A DNA stretch of 64,000 bases from Hymenobacter rubidus (GCF_016734815.1 NZ_JAERQF010000009.1:90674-154673); one strand, 5' to 3'. Positions 17,534 to 28,094 are shown, counted from the first letter of the stretch. The notes: generated from the letters alone by a model not told the origin. A program made the numbers and translations.

Positions 17534-20500
17534 ATGCACTTTGTTTTAGAGCTGTTCCAGCAGTTGGCTGGTCCGGGCCGCCGAAAAAATTTGATTCGCT
17601 GGCTATTTGGCGCGTTGCTACTACCTGGGCTTGCATTCGCCAGCTCCCGCCCGGCGGCCCCCGCCCACGACCTGCGCGGTATGCCGCCCGTGCGCGTGGC
17701 CCAAGCACACGGGGATGCCCGCCACGACTCCGTACAGCGCGCGCCGGCCAGCCGGCGCGCCGATACCCTGCGCCCGCGGCCCCGCTCCCTGGCCCTGCCA
17801 CCACTCCGGCCCGCCGACCTGGCCCGCCTGCAAGCAACCCGCACCCGTTGGCCTGCCGACTCGCTGGCCCGGCTGCTGGCGTACGTTCGCTTGGCGAATG
17901 ATTTTTTAGCTCTGCACCGCCCCGATTCCGCGTTCCATTACCTGGGGAGAGCCTGGCGGCTGGCCGGTGTCCGGCAAAGCAAGCAACAGCCGACGGAGGT
18001 AATAAAGTTGGCCCACACCATCGGCATACAGCACTATTGGCGAGGCAACTACGACAGCGCGCTTTACTACTACCAGCAGGCGGCCCGGCAGTTTCGCGTG
18101 GCGGGCTTCGACAGCAGTTCGGTGCCGTCCCCGGCCACGGCCCAGCCCGCCGCCATAAGCTGGCTGAGAGAAGCCCCGCTGGCCGGTATTCTGGCCAATA
18201 CCGGCTCGGCCTACCGCGCCTTAGGCCGCTTGCCGCAGGCCCTGCGCTGCTACGAGCGGGCCCGGAACCTTTACCAGCAGCAGCGCATCTTGGCCGGTAT
18301 TAGCTGGATGCAGTCCCTGATAGGCGAAACTTACGCGGCCCAGGGCAACTATTCCCAGGCCGAAGTCGCCTACGAGCACGCGTTGGCCACTGCCCGCCGC
18401 TACGAACAGCAACTCCCCGCCGGGGTCGGGGCGGGGGTGATACTGGCCGACGTGTTGCTGAACTATTACCTGCCCCTCGTGCTGGAGGGGCACAGCCGCC
18501 GGCCCGCCGCCGACGCCACCGCCCTGGTTGCCGAAGCCACGGCCCTGCTGGAGGCGGGGACCTCGCCCGCTGCCCGACGCGCCGACCCCAATGTTGCCCT
18601 GCTAATCACGGGCCTCAGCTTGGTGCCGGCGCAACTGGCGCTGCAGGCCGGAGCGCCCGCGAAGGCGGCCCCCTGGCTGGCCCGCGCCCGTGCCTGGCTG
18701 CCGCACGGGGTTTCGGCCCACACGACGACGGCCCTTTGGCAGGGCCAAGACTTTGCCTACACGGAGACGCGGGCTTTAACGCTGGGGCTAACCGCTTGGC
18801 AGCAGCAGGCGGCGCATCCCGAACGGGCCCGCCGCCTGCTGGCCGAGGCCGTGGCCCTGCTCACCCATGAAACCCACACCACTTCCCAGCGCAAGTCCTG
18901 CCAGAAGCTGGCGGGCTTTGCCCTGGCCATGGGGGAGCCGGTCGTCGCGCTGACCTTGTTGCGGCCCCTGCGGCGGAGTTATCAGCAGCTACGCAGCTCC
19001 CTCTCCCTAAGCCAAACCACGAAACTGCTGGCACAGGCTTATGCCCGGGTTGGCCGCTACGACAGCGCTTACCTGTACGCCTGCCGCACCCAGGGCATCA
19101 CCGACACGCTGCGGCAGGCCCAGCAGTTTGCGGCCCTGGCCGCGACCGAGGGCCGGTTTCGCGCCCGCGAGCAGGCCACCCAAATTGCCCACCTCACCGA
19201 GCGCGAACGCCAGCAGGCCCGCCTAGTGCGCCTGGCTGGAGCTGGCGCCGGGCTGCTGGCCTTGCTGGCGCTGGCCATTTCGCTGGCCTTCTATATTACC
19301 CGCCGCCTGAACGGGCGGCTAGCCGTCCAAACCGCCCAGCTGCACGCCCAGGCCGAGCGCCTGGGCGAGTTGGACGCGGCGAAAAACCAGTTTTTCGCCA
19401 ACGCCAGCCACGAGTTGCGCACCCCGCTCACGCTGGTGCTGGCCCCGCTCGAAGGTCTGTTGAGCAACCCCGCGCACAAGCTGCCGGCCGCCGTGCGCGC
19501 GCCCGTGGCCCTGGCCCACCGCCAAGCCCGGCGCCTGCACGAGCTGGTAAACCGCATTCTGGACCTAACGCGCCTGCAAGCCGGCCGCCTGACGGTGCAG
19601 CCCGAGCCCACGGCCGTGGCGCCCTTTCTGCGGCGGGTAGTGGCGTCGTTTGCCCCGCTGGCCGCCGCCCGCGGCCTGGCCCTGCACGGCGCCGAGCCGC
19701 TGCCCGAGAAGCTGAACCTGTTTTTCGACGCCGACAAGGTGGACCAGATTCTGACCAACCTGTTGGGCAACGCCCTGAACCACACCCCCGCCAGCGGCAC
19801 CGTGCGCCTGACGGCCGCCTTGCCCGCCGCCGACGGCTACTACACCCTGACCGTGTGCGATACCGGCCCCGGCATCGCGCCGGCCGAGCAGGAGCGCGTG
19901 TTCGAGCGCTTTTACCAAAGCCCGCAAAAGCAGGCACAAGGCGGCACCGGCCTGGGCCTGGCCCTGAGCCGCGAGCTGGCCGAGCTGCTGGGCGGCACGC
20001 TCACGCTGAACAGCACGCCCGGGCAGGGCGCCGCTTTCACCCTGCGTTTTCCGGCGGAGGTGGCGACGCACGAGCAGCTGCAAGCCCAACGTGATGCCGT
20101 ACAAGCGGCGCGATTTGAAGCCGGGGAAGCCGAAGTAGCAGAGCCAGCCACCGCAGTTAATGCCGTCGCTCCTTTCCCTGTTTACTTCTCCCGTCCGCGA
20201 GTGCTGGTGGTGGAAGACCAGCCCGACCTGCGCGAGTACCTAAGCGAGCTACTGGCCCCCACCTACGAGGTGCTCACCGCCGCCGACGGCCAGGAGGCGC
20301 TGGAGCTGCTCAGCCGCGAAGCACCCGTCGACCTCATCGCCACCGACGCCATGATGCCGCGCCTGAGCGGCACGGAGCTGGTGGCTCGCCTCAAGGCCGA
20401 CCCCGCGCGGGCCGGCGTGCCCGTGCTCATGCTCACGGCCCGGGCCGATAACGCCCACCGCCGGACCGCCCTCACCGTGGGCGTGGACGACTACCTGACC

Positions 20501-21022
20501 AAGCCATTTGCCCCGGCCGAGCTGCTGGCCCGGGTGCGCACGCTGCTGGCCCGCCACGAGGTGCGCCGCCAATTTGCGGCCCAGCCGGTGGAAGTGGTAG
20601 AAGAGCCGGCCGCGGCTGTCGTGGCCGCGCCAGCCGCAGCGGAGACAAGCGGGGCCGAAGTCCCAGCCCCGCCGCCAGCCGGGGCGGGCAAGCAACTGGA
20701 GCAATGGCAGGCGCGCGTGGCCGCGCACTTGGCCGATGAGCGGTTTGGCCCGCCCGAGTTGGCCCGCCTGCTGGCCGTGAGCGAGCGCACGCTCTACCGC
20801 CGGCTCGGCGAGTTGGCCGGCCTTACGCCCGCGGCCTGGCTGCGCGAAATGCGCCTGCACCGGGCCCGGCTGCTGCTCGAAGCGGGTGGCTTCGGCACAG
20901 TGGCGGCGGTGGCCGAGGCGGTGGGCTTTGGCTCGGCCAGGAACTTTAGCGACCTCTACGTCGAGCGGTTTGGCCGCCGGCCCAGCGACTACCGTCCACC
21001 CCGTCCTGAGCGCGCCGCGTAG
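17534..21022 (+). CDS. Hybrid sensor histidine kinase / response regulator, TPR sensor, AraC output
   Basis: 1162 residues from the ATG at 17534. A signal or anchor at 1-40 is followed by a periplasmic region to about 560 with TPR-like helices (for example QALRCYERARNLYQQQ, QAEVAYEHALATARRY). A membrane segment at about 565-588 leads to HisKA with H626 in NASHELRTPLT, HATPase (DKVDQILTNLLGNALNH, GTGLGLALS), a receiver with phospho-Asp D938 in TDAMMPRLSG, and a C-terminal AraC-type HTH (VAEAVGFGSARNFSDLYVER). Sensor, kinase and DNA-binding output are therefore in one chain. It lacks the beta-propeller and Y_Y_Y sensor of the usual carbohydrate hybrid systems. It probably controls nearby genes; the three secreted proteins downstream are the obvious candidates. 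Confidence 0.92.
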   Translation: MHFVLELFQQLAGPGRRKNLIRWLFGALLLPGLAFASSRPAAPAHDLRGMPPVRVAQAHGDARHDSVQRAPASRRADTLRPRPRSLALPPLRPADLARLQATRTRWPADSLARLLAYVRLANDFLALHRPDSAFHYLGRAWRLAGVRQSKQQPTEVIKLAHTIGIQHYWRGNYDSALYYYQQAARQFRVAGFDSSSVPSPATAQPAAISWLREAPLAGILANTGSAYRALGRLPQALRCYERARNLYQQQRILAGISWMQSLIGETYAAQGNYSQAEVAYEHALATARRYEQQLPAGVGAGVILADVLLNYYLPLVLEGHSRRPAADATALVAEATALLEAGTSPAARRADPNVALLITGLSLVPAQLALQAGAPAKAAPWLARARAWLPHGVSAHTTTALWQGQDFAYTETRALTLGLTAWQQQAAHPERARRLLAEAVALLTHETHTTSQRKSCQKLAGFALAMGEPVVALTLLRPLRRSYQQLRSSLSLSQTTKLLAQAYARVGRYDSAYLYACRTQGITDTLRQAQQFAALAATEGRFRAREQATQIAHLTERERQQARLVRLAGAGAGLLALLALAISLAFYITRRLNGRLAVQTAQLHAQAERLGELDAAKNQFFANASHELRTPLTLVLAPLEGLLSNPAHKLPAAVRAPVALAHRQARRLHELVNRILDLTRLQAGRLTVQPEPTAVAPFLRRVVASFAPLAAARGLALHGAEPLPEKLNLFFDADKVDQILTNLLGNALNHTPASGTVRLTAALPAADGYYTLTVCDTGPGIAPAEQERVFERFYQSPQKQAQGGTGLGLALSRELAELLGGTLTLNSTPGQGAAFTLRFPAEVATHEQLQAQRDAVQAARFEAGEAEVAEPATAVNAVAPFPVYFSRPRVLVVEDQPDLREYLSELLAPTYEVLTAADGQEALELLSREAPVDLIATDAMMPRLSGTELVARLKADPARAGVPVLMLTARADNAHRRTALTVGVDDYLTKPFAPAELLARVRTLLARHEVRRQFAAQPVEVVEEPAAAVVAAPAAAETSGAEVPAPPPAGAGKQLEQWQARVAAHLADERFGPPELARLLAVSERTLYRRLGELAGLTPAAWLREMRLHRARLLLEAGGFGTVAAVAEAVGFGSARNFSDLYVERFGRRPSDYRPPRPERAA

Positions 21023-21189
21023 GCCGGCTCAGTGCGCCGTACGCCGTCACCACCGCGCCGGGCGGCGCGCCCGGGAGCGTTGTGGCGCCGCCGGGGGCTG
21101 GGTTGGGGCAGCGCGTGAGTGGGGAGAAATAAAAGCACGCGCGGGAAATCCCGACAGTGGCAGAAGCAACGAAGCAGGCACGCTGGGCA

Positions 21190-21253
21190 TGTGCAATTTT
21201 CTGCCAAAATGCAGCGCAACCTTCAGTTTGTGCAAGATTGGCAGGGATGTGCA
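21190..21253. promoter_or_regulatory. 64-bp inverted-repeat element, copy 2
   Basis: TGTGCA (21190-21195 and 21248-21253) encloses CTGCCAA (21201-21207) and TTGGCAG (21238-21244). The middle shares CTGCCAAAATGCAG and TTTGTGCAA with copy 1 at 16852-16915. It lies about 295 bp before the start at 21548. The rest of 21023-21547 holds no gene I can support. Confidence 0.6.
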
Positions 21254-21547
21254 CACGCGTTGGGCGGGAAGTGAGGAATTTTGTGTAGCAGTTGCGGCCA
21301 CTGCCCCAACACCAACCCAACGACGGGCTACGGACGCGGCAAGCCCATGCGGGAAAACCTGACAGTGGTGGCTTCGCTGGCCGGGCATTGCCCCCTCTTG
21401 GCTCACCCCCCGGCCGGCGCATGCCTTGATTTTTGGGCATACCCCTCTACAAGCCAGCATGACCTCTTCCTCCGCGACGCCGCTGTTCGGCAACGCTGGC
21501 CCCCGCTACCCCACGCAGTATTCACCCATTCGCTTTTCGCCAATCCC

Positions 21548-24500
21548 ATGTTCCGCTTTCTTATGCAGCATCTCTCCATTATTTCGGCGCCGCTGCGGCG
21601 CGGCGCGGGCCGGGGCCTGATGCTCCTGGCCGGGCTGCTGCTCGCCGCCCCCCTTGCCGCCCAGGCCCAAACCGGCGGCGTGCGCATCGGCACCCCCGGT
21701 ACCCCCGACGTATCGGCGGCGCTCGACATCGTGAGCAGCAGCAAGGGTGCCCTGCTGCCGCGCGTGGCCGATGCCACGGCCATTGCCAGCCCGGCCAAGG
21801 GCCTTATTGTGTATCAGACCGGGGGCACGGCCGGCTTCTACTACAACGCCGGCACCCCGGCCACCCCCAACTGGCAGCAACTTGCCACGGCGGCGGGCGC
21901 GGCCGTGACGGCCAGCAACGGCCTGACCAAGACCGGGCCGGATGTCCGGCTCGGCGGAACGCTAACGCAGGCAACGACCGTCGACCAGGCCGGTAATTCC
22001 TTTAAACTGACCAATACGGGCAGCTCAACGAGCGTAGACCAGCAGCAGCTAACGTCCGGCCCGGTAACGGGCGACGCAGATATGTGGCAGTCGTTCACGG
22101 CCGGCATCAGCGGCCTGCTGACGCAGCTTGATTTGTATGTGTCGTCGCCCAACGGGGCCAACGGCGCGCCCGGTACGCTGAGTGTTTACGCGGGCGAAGG
22201 CACGGGGGGTGCCCTGCTCACCACGCAGGCCATCACGTTCAACAACGTGTACGGCGTCTTCCAGCCGTTTGTGCTGACCACGCCGGTGGCCGTAGTTGCC
22301 GGTCAGCAGTACACCTACCGCCTGCAAACCAGCGCGGCCGTGACGCATCTTTTTGTGGCGTTCGCTTCCAACGACCCCTACGCCGGCGGCCGGAACAACG
22401 TCGCGGCCACTTGGGACTTGGCGTTCAAAACCTACGTGGCCACCCCCATCACCCTGCCGGTGCTCACGGCCCTGCCGGGCGGTAACGTGGGCGTGGGCAC
22501 CAGCACCCCCGGCCAAAAGCTGGAAGTGAACGGCCAGGTATTCAGCAGCGCTGGCGGGTTTCGCTTTCCTGACAATAGCGTCCAAACCACGGCTGCTTTC
22601 GACGCTCAACAGCTCAGCATCAGCGGTGCGACCATTAGCCTCACCAACGGGGGAACCGTGGCGGTGCCGGCCGATAACCTGGGCAACCACACCGCCACCC
22701 AGAACCTGAACCTGGGCACCAACCTGCTGGTGGGCAACGGCGGCAGCAGCGGCGTGGCCGTCAGCAGCAGCGGCAGCGTGGGCATCGGCACCACGCCGGC
22801 CGCCTCGGCGGCGCTGGAGGTGAGCAGCACCACGAAGGGCCTGCTCCCCCCGCGCTTGAGCACTGCCCAGCGCAATGCCATAGCCAGCCCGGCTACCGGG
22901 TTGGTTGTTTACAACACCACCACCAACAGGCTCAACACCTGGAACGGCACCAGTTGGGATGCCGCCCTGGCTGCCACCGAGCAGCCCTACCAGAACCCGA
23001 GCCAGGCCTTCGCCTATACCGGCACGGTGCAGACCTATACGGTGCCGGAGGGGGTCACCAGCCTGCGCGTCGATGCGGTGGGCGCCTCCGGCGGTGGCCT
23101 CGACTTCAGCGGCACCCTTCAGCGGGGCGGGATTGGGGCACGGGTGCAGGCCACACTCCAGGTGACGCCGGGGCAGGTTCTGCAGATTCGCGTGGGCGGG
23201 GCCGGGGCCTTCAGCAACACGGTCAGCGGAGCCGCTGGCGGCTACAACGGCGGCGGCAGCGTGGCAACGAACGGCGGCAGCGGGGGCGGGGCCACCGACG
23301 TGCGCGTCAGCGGCGGGGCGCTGACCGACCGCCTGCTGGTGGCCGGGGGCGGGGGTGGGGGCGGATACTCCCCTAACTATTCAGAAGGCGGTGCCGGCGG
23401 CCAGCCCAATGGCGGCAACGGCACGGCTACGTTCAACACCGGCCCCACCACAGTTAGCGCCACCGGCGGCACCCAAACGGCGGGCGGCAACAGCGGCGGC
23501 AGCCTAGGGCAAGGCGGGGGAACGTCCACCTTCAGTGGCGGCGGCGGCGGCGGCGGTTACTACGGCGGCGGCGGCTCGTACAGCGGGGGCGGCGCCGGGG
23601 GCGGGGGCTCGTCGTGGGTGACGCCCACGGGCAGCTCGTCCATCGTGATGTTAACGGGCAACAGCATTAATGGCAGCCTCACGATTACGCCGGCTCCGGT
23701 CTATGCGACTCCCGTGCTCGATGGCCGCAACTTTGTGAACGTGCCCGGCACCTGGAGCGTAAGCGGCCCTAATGTGTACCGCAGCACCGGCAGCGTGGGC
23801 ATCGGCACCAGCGCCCCTACCCAGGCGCTGGAAGTGGCCGGGCAGGTATTCAGCAACACCGGTGGCTTCCGCTTTCCCGATAACACGGTGCAAACCACGG
23901 CCGCCGTGACCACGCCCGCCACTACGGCCAGTAATGGCCTCACCTTAACCGGGCAGAGCGTGGGGCTGGGCGGCACACTGAGCCAGGCCACTACCATCAC
24001 CCAGGCGGGTAACAACTTCAGCCTGACGGGCGGCAACGTGGGCGTTGGCACCACCAGCCCGGTTACCACCCTGGACGTGCGCACCGCCGATGCCAGCGCG
24101 GCCGTTACTGTAGGCCAAACCGATAACACGGCTGGGGCGGTGTACTTTGGCAACCCCAGCCACGGGGTGAAGCGCAACTACAGCAACGGCAACGACGTGG
24201 GCCTCTACACCACCGCCGCCAACCTCTACCTCTCGGCCAACGGCACCAGCACCAGCCAGTTTGTGTTGCTCAACAACGGCAACGTGGGCATCGGCACCAC
24301 GCCCGGCGCCAAGCTGCACGTGGCGGGCAACATGAAAATCGACGGCGCCAACACGCTGGAGTTCGGGGCCGGCATCAGCGGCAAAGAGGTGAGCGCGGGC
24401 AAAATCGGCTACGGCACCTTCTCCAACGGCAGCTCGCTCGACATCGTCGGCGCGGGCACGGGTAGCAACCGCGTGGTGCGGGTGTTCGCCGAAAACGGCT

Positions 24501-24934
24501 TGGGCGTGAACGGCGCGGTCAACGCCCAGGCGTTCAACACCAACTCCGACGCCCGCTTCAAAACCCACGTGCGCCCCATCGGCGCGGCCCTGGCCTCGGT
24601 GCTGGCCCTGCGCGGGGTGCGCTACGACTGGAACGCGCTGGGCATCCGGCGCGGCGGCAAAGCCGGCGCCGGTCAGGTGGGCGTCATCGCCCAGGAACTG
24701 GAAAAAGTGTACCCCGAGCTGGTGTCTACCGGCGCCGACGGCTACAAGGCTGTCAACTACGCCCAGCTCACGCCCGTGCTCATCGAGGCCCTCAAGGAGC
24801 AGCAGGCCCAGATTGAAGCCCTCAAGCAGCAAAACACTGCCTTGAGAGCTGAAACCACGGCCACCACCGAAGCCTTCGAGGCGCGGCTGCGGGCGCTAGA
24901 GGCCGCCACCAGCCCCGCCCACGCCAGCCGCTAG
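21548..24934 (+). CDS. Large secreted tail-fibre-like protein with glycine-rich domain and S74-type chaperone end
   Basis: 1128 residues from the ATG at 21548, which opens a signal peptide (MFRFLMQHLSII..., ending LAAQAQ). There are three short repeats of the type VGIGT...PAASAALEVSSTTKG, as in phage-tail and structural adhesins. A glycine-rich domain at about 490-710 (FAYTGTVQTYTVPEG, GGGGSYSGGGAGGGGSSW) resembles the ALK/LTK-type Gly-rich fold. The C-terminal 130 residues (NSDARFKTHVRPIGAAL, GVIAQELEKVYPELV, then coiled coil) are a peptidase S74 intramolecular chaperone; S1000 in SDARFK is at the expected self-cleavage site. Such domains help trimeric fibres fold and then cut themselves off. 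There is no T9SS sorting domain. It probably forms a trimeric surface fibre. Confidence 0.87.
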   Translation: MFRFLMQHLSIISAPLRRGAGRGLMLLAGLLLAAPLAAQAQTGGVRIGTPGTPDVSAALDIVSSSKGALLPRVADATAIASPAKGLIVYQTGGTAGFYYNAGTPATPNWQQLATAAGAAVTASNGLTKTGPDVRLGGTLTQATTVDQAGNSFKLTNTGSSTSVDQQQLTSGPVTGDADMWQSFTAGISGLLTQLDLYVSSPNGANGAPGTLSVYAGEGTGGALLTTQAITFNNVYGVFQPFVLTTPVAVVAGQQYTYRLQTSAAVTHLFVAFASNDPYAGGRNNVAATWDLAFKTYVATPITLPVLTALPGGNVGVGTSTPGQKLEVNGQVFSSAGGFRFPDNSVQTTAAFDAQQLSISGATISLTNGGTVAVPADNLGNHTATQNLNLGTNLLVGNGGSSGVAVSSSGSVGIGTTPAASAALEVSSTTKGLLPPRLSTAQRNAIASPATGLVVYNTTTNRLNTWNGTSWDAALAATEQPYQNPSQAFAYTGTVQTYTVPEGVTSLRVDAVGASGGGLDFSGTLQRGGIGARVQATLQVTPGQVLQIRVGGAGAFSNTVSGAAGGYNGGGSVATNGGSGGGATDVRVSGGALTDRLLVAGGGGGGGYSPNYSEGGAGGQPNGGNGTATFNTGPTTVSATGGTQTAGGNSGGSLGQGGGTSTFSGGGGGGGYYGGGGSYSGGGAGGGGSSWVTPTGSSSIVMLTGNSINGSLTITPAPVYATPVLDGRNFVNVPGTWSVSGPNVYRSTGSVGIGTSAPTQALEVAGQVFSNTGGFRFPDNTVQTTAAVTTPATTASNGLTLTGQSVGLGGTLSQATTITQAGNNFSLTGGNVGVGTTSPVTTLDVRTADASAAVTVGQTDNTAGAVYFGNPSHGVKRNYSNGNDVGLYTTAANLYLSANGTSTSQFVLLNNGNVGIGTTPGAKLHVAGNMKIDGANTLEFGAGISGKEVSAGKIGYGTFSNGSSLDIVGAGTGSNRVVRVFAENGLGVNGAVNAQAFNTNSDARFKTHVRPIGAALASVLALRGVRYDWNALGIRRGGKAGAGQVGVIAQELEKVYPELVSTGADGYKAVNYAQLTPVLIEALKEQQAQIEALKQQNTALRAETTATTEAFEARLRALEAATSPAHASR

Positions 24935-24979
24935 CCCCGGCAGCAGTATTCTTTTCGCCATGCCATTCCCATTGCTTGT

Positions 24980-27900
24980 ATGAGCCCTTTCTTCGCCCTA
25001 CGCCAGTGGCTGCTGCCCGCGCTGCTGGCCGCCACCCTCCCGGCCCTGGCCCAAAACGTCACCACCTTTGGCTACACGGGTGCCCCCCAGACCTACACCG
25101 TGCCGCGAGGCATCACGGCCCTGCAAGTAGTAGCCACGGGCGGTAGCGGCGGCAACCTCGGCAACAGCAACGGTGGCGCGGCCCTGGCCCCCGGAGCGGT
25201 GGTGCAGGCGGTAGTGCCCGTGACGGCCGGCGAGGTGCTTACCGTGGTGGTGGGCGGCCAGGGGGCTTCGGGCAACACCGGCACCCCGGCGGGCGGCTAC
25301 AACGGGGGCGGCAACGGCTCCCAAACGGGCGCGGGCGGCGGGGCCACCGACTTGCGGCGCACCTACAGCGCGGCCACCAGCACCGGCGACTACCTCACCA
25401 CCCGCAACGCGCTGGTGGTAGCGGGTGGAGGCGGGGGCAGCGACTATGGCAATATCGTCGGCGGCGCGGGCGGCACCCCCACCGGGGGCGACGGGAGTAT
25501 ATTTAACGGCACCAACCCTGGCCTGGGGGCTACGCAGGCCGCGCCCGGTGGCGGCGGGGTGCCCGGCAATGGCCCCACTGGCGGCAATGGGTCAACCGCC
25601 ACCAGCTACAACGCGGGCGGTGGCGGCGGCTACTACGGGGGCGGCGGGGCCGCTGGCGGCGCCGGCGGCGGCAATCACGGGGCCGCTGGCGGCGGCGGCT
25701 CGTCGTGGGCCACGGCCACGGCCACCAATGTGCAATACAGCGTGACCACGGCCACGGCCTACGGCAACAGCAACGGCATGCTCACCATTACGCCCGTAAC
25801 CAGCACTACCCCCACCACCTTCAACTACACCGGCGGCCCCCAGTACTATACCGTGCCAGCCGGCATCTTCCGGCTGCAAGTGGTGGCCCAGGGCGGGGCC
25901 GGGGGCAGCAGCAACGTCGTTTCGCAATATGACTCGCACGGCGGCCAGGCCACGGGCTACGTCACCGTCGTGCCCGGCGAAGTGCTCACCGTGCAGGTGG
26001 GCGGCCAGGGCCACAGCTACTATGTCGTCGGCAATAACGACGGCGGCTACAACGGGGGCGGCAGTGCCTCGCTCAACGGCGGCGGCGGCGGCGGGGCCAC
26101 CGACCTGCGCCGCAACCCGGCCGTGGGCAGCACCGGCGACTACCTGGCCAGCCGCAATGCCCTGCTCGTGGCCGGGGGCGGGGGCGGCAACGTTACCCTC
26201 TTCTACAACAGCGGCACAACCAGCGGCACGCAGCCTATTCCCGGAGGCAATGGCGGCGCACCTTCCGGGGGTAACGGTGCCTACAACCTCCATAATCTGG
26301 AAGGCGGCGGCGCCACCACTACCGCGCCCGGCTATGCCTACGCCGCCAGCAGTGTCGGCAGCAACGGCACGGGTGGCAACGGCGCGCCTAGTCTGCAAGT
26401 GGGCGGCGGCGGGGGCGGCTACTACGGCGGGGGCGGGGGCAGCTACGGCACGGGCAGTGGCAACAATGGCTCCGGCCAGGGCGGGGGGGGCGGCGGCTCG
26501 TCGTATGTGCTGCCGGCGGGCAGCACATACGTCAGCTACGCCCGCGTGCCCACCATCGGCGATGGCTCGATGACCATCACGCCCGTGTCCATCGCCAACA
26601 ACGCGCTCGACTTCGACGGGGTAGACGACCGGGTGACAATCAGTCCATCGGCGGTGGGGGTGGCCCACCTCAACGTCGGTGCCTACACCCTGGAGGCGTG
26701 GGTGTACCTCAATCCGGGGGCGACGGCGGGGACGACGGCGGCGGCAGCCAACTCCATTATCCGCAAGGATGGCGACTACGGCCTGCTCATCCGCAACGGG
26801 CTGGTGGAGGCCCAGGTGTGGCAGGGCGGCACCACTACCCTCACCTACGCCACCGGCACCACGCCCCTGGTGGCGGGCACCTGGAACCACGTAGCGGCCA
26901 CCTGGGACGGCACCAGCCTCAAAACCTACCTCAACGGCGTGGACGTGACCGGCCTCACCGCCTCTACCACCACTAGCCCCGCCGTTAGCAGCACCAGCAA
27001 CACCAGCAACCTGCGCCTCGGCCGCTCGCCTAACTTCAACGAGTACCTGGCCGGGCGGCTCGACGAGGTGCGCGTGTACAGCGCCGCCCTCACGGCGGCG
27101 CAGGTGCAGGCCGACATGTTCAATACCACCCCAGTGGCGCAGGAGTTGACTAACCTGCAAGTCTACTTCACCTTCGACGAGGGCGCGGCCGGGGGTAACA
27201 ACGCGGGCCTCACCACCCTGCCCGACCTGAGCGGGAAAGGCTACGCGGGCACGCTGACCCAATTCGGCCTCACGGGTACTACCAGCAACTACGTGCGCAG
27301 CTTCCCCACCATCGTGGCCATCGACCCGGCCAGCGGCCCGGCCGGCACGGTGGTGAGCGTGCGGGGCACCAACCTGACGGATGCCACCGGGTTCAGCTTC
27401 GGCTCGCTGGCCGGGGCCGCCTTTGCCACGCCCGCCGATGACTACAAGGCCACCACCACGGTGCCCGCCGGGGCCAGCACCGGCCCGGTGAGCGTGGCCT
27501 CGGCCGCGCTGGCTGCGTACAACGGGCCAGTATTTACGGTGACCGGCCCGCTGCCGGTGGAGCTCGTGGCCTTCACGGCCACGGCGCAGCCGGGGGCCGT
27601 GGCGCTGGCCTGGCGCACGGCTAGCGAAATCAATAGCGCCCGCTTCGAGGTGGAGCGCAGCCCCGACGGGGCCGCCTTTACCGCCATCGGCACGGTGGCG
27701 GCGGCCGGCAGTAGCTCGGGGCCCCGCGCCTACGCTCTGGCCGATGCCCGGCTGCCGGCCAGCGCATCGCGGCTCTACTACCGGCTGCGGCAGATAGACC
27801 AGGATGGCACGTTCAGCTACTCGCCCGTGCGCTCGGTGGTGGTGGCCGGGGCGGGTCTCGTGCTGTATCCTAACCCGGCCGCTGGCGTGGCCACGCTGCG

Positions 27901-28063
27901 CGGGGCAGCGGCGGGGGCGGCGGTGCAGGTGCTGGATGCGCTGGGCCGGCTGGTGCGCACGGCCGTGGCCGATGCCGAGGGCACGACCGTGCTAGCGGGC
28001 TTGCCGGCCGGCGTGTACGCCGTGCGCTGCGGCACTACCACCGTGCGCCTGGCGGTAGAGTAA
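24980..28063 (+). CDS. T9SS-secreted glycine-rich protein with LamG and IPT/TIG domains
   Basis: 1027 residues. Signal peptide about 1-25 (LLAATLPALAQ). Two tandem glycine-rich domains follow (about 30-270 and 275-530), each opening FxYTGxPQxYTVPxGI and containing GGGGGYYGGGG. Next are a LamG/concanavalin-like domain at about 538-715 (ALDFDGVDDRVTISPS, TWNHVAATWDGTSLKTYLNG), an IPT/TIG domain at about 775-855 (IDPASGPAGTVVSVRGTNL), the linker LPVELVAFTAT, and a T9SS type A sorting domain (VLYPNPAAGVATLRG). It starts 45 bp after the tail-fibre-like gene, so the two are probably co-transcribed. Likely a surface adhesin or matrix protein. Confidence 0.87.
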   Translation: MSPFFALRQWLLPALLAATLPALAQNVTTFGYTGAPQTYTVPRGITALQVVATGGSGGNLGNSNGGAALAPGAVVQAVVPVTAGEVLTVVVGGQGASGNTGTPAGGYNGGGNGSQTGAGGGATDLRRTYSAATSTGDYLTTRNALVVAGGGGGSDYGNIVGGAGGTPTGGDGSIFNGTNPGLGATQAAPGGGGVPGNGPTGGNGSTATSYNAGGGGGYYGGGGAAGGAGGGNHGAAGGGGSSWATATATNVQYSVTTATAYGNSNGMLTITPVTSTTPTTFNYTGGPQYYTVPAGIFRLQVVAQGGAGGSSNVVSQYDSHGGQATGYVTVVPGEVLTVQVGGQGHSYYVVGNNDGGYNGGGSASLNGGGGGGATDLRRNPAVGSTGDYLASRNALLVAGGGGGNVTLFYNSGTTSGTQPIPGGNGGAPSGGNGAYNLHNLEGGGATTTAPGYAYAASSVGSNGTGGNGAPSLQVGGGGGGYYGGGGGSYGTGSGNNGSGQGGGGGGSSYVLPAGSTYVSYARVPTIGDGSMTITPVSIANNALDFDGVDDRVTISPSAVGVAHLNVGAYTLEAWVYLNPGATAGTTAAAANSIIRKDGDYGLLIRNGLVEAQVWQGGTTTLTYATGTTPLVAGTWNHVAATWDGTSLKTYLNGVDVTGLTASTTTSPAVSSTSNTSNLRLGRSPNFNEYLAGRLDEVRVYSAALTAAQVQADMFNTTPVAQELTNLQVYFTFDEGAAGGNNAGLTTLPDLSGKGYAGTLTQFGLTGTTSNYVRSFPTIVAIDPASGPAGTVVSVRGTNLTDATGFSFGSLAGAAFATPADDYKATTTVPAGASTGPVSVASAALAAYNGPVFTVTGPLPVELVAFTATAQPGAVALAWRTASEINSARFEVERSPDGAAFTAIGTVAAAGSSSGPRAYALADARLPASASRLYYRLRQIDQDGTFSYSPVRSVVVAGAGLVLYPNPAAGVATLRGAAAGAAVQVLDALGRLVRTAVADAEGTTVLAGLPAGVYAVRCGTTTVRLAVE

Positions 28064-28094
28064 CTGCTGACCGTGGAAGGCACCCCGGTATTCG

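Noticed and set aside
25592..27262. 556-residue minus-strand reading frame
   Set aside because: It is the antisense of glycine-rich codons in the secreted protein gene; low-complexity A/V/G/R composition, no start context, no domain.
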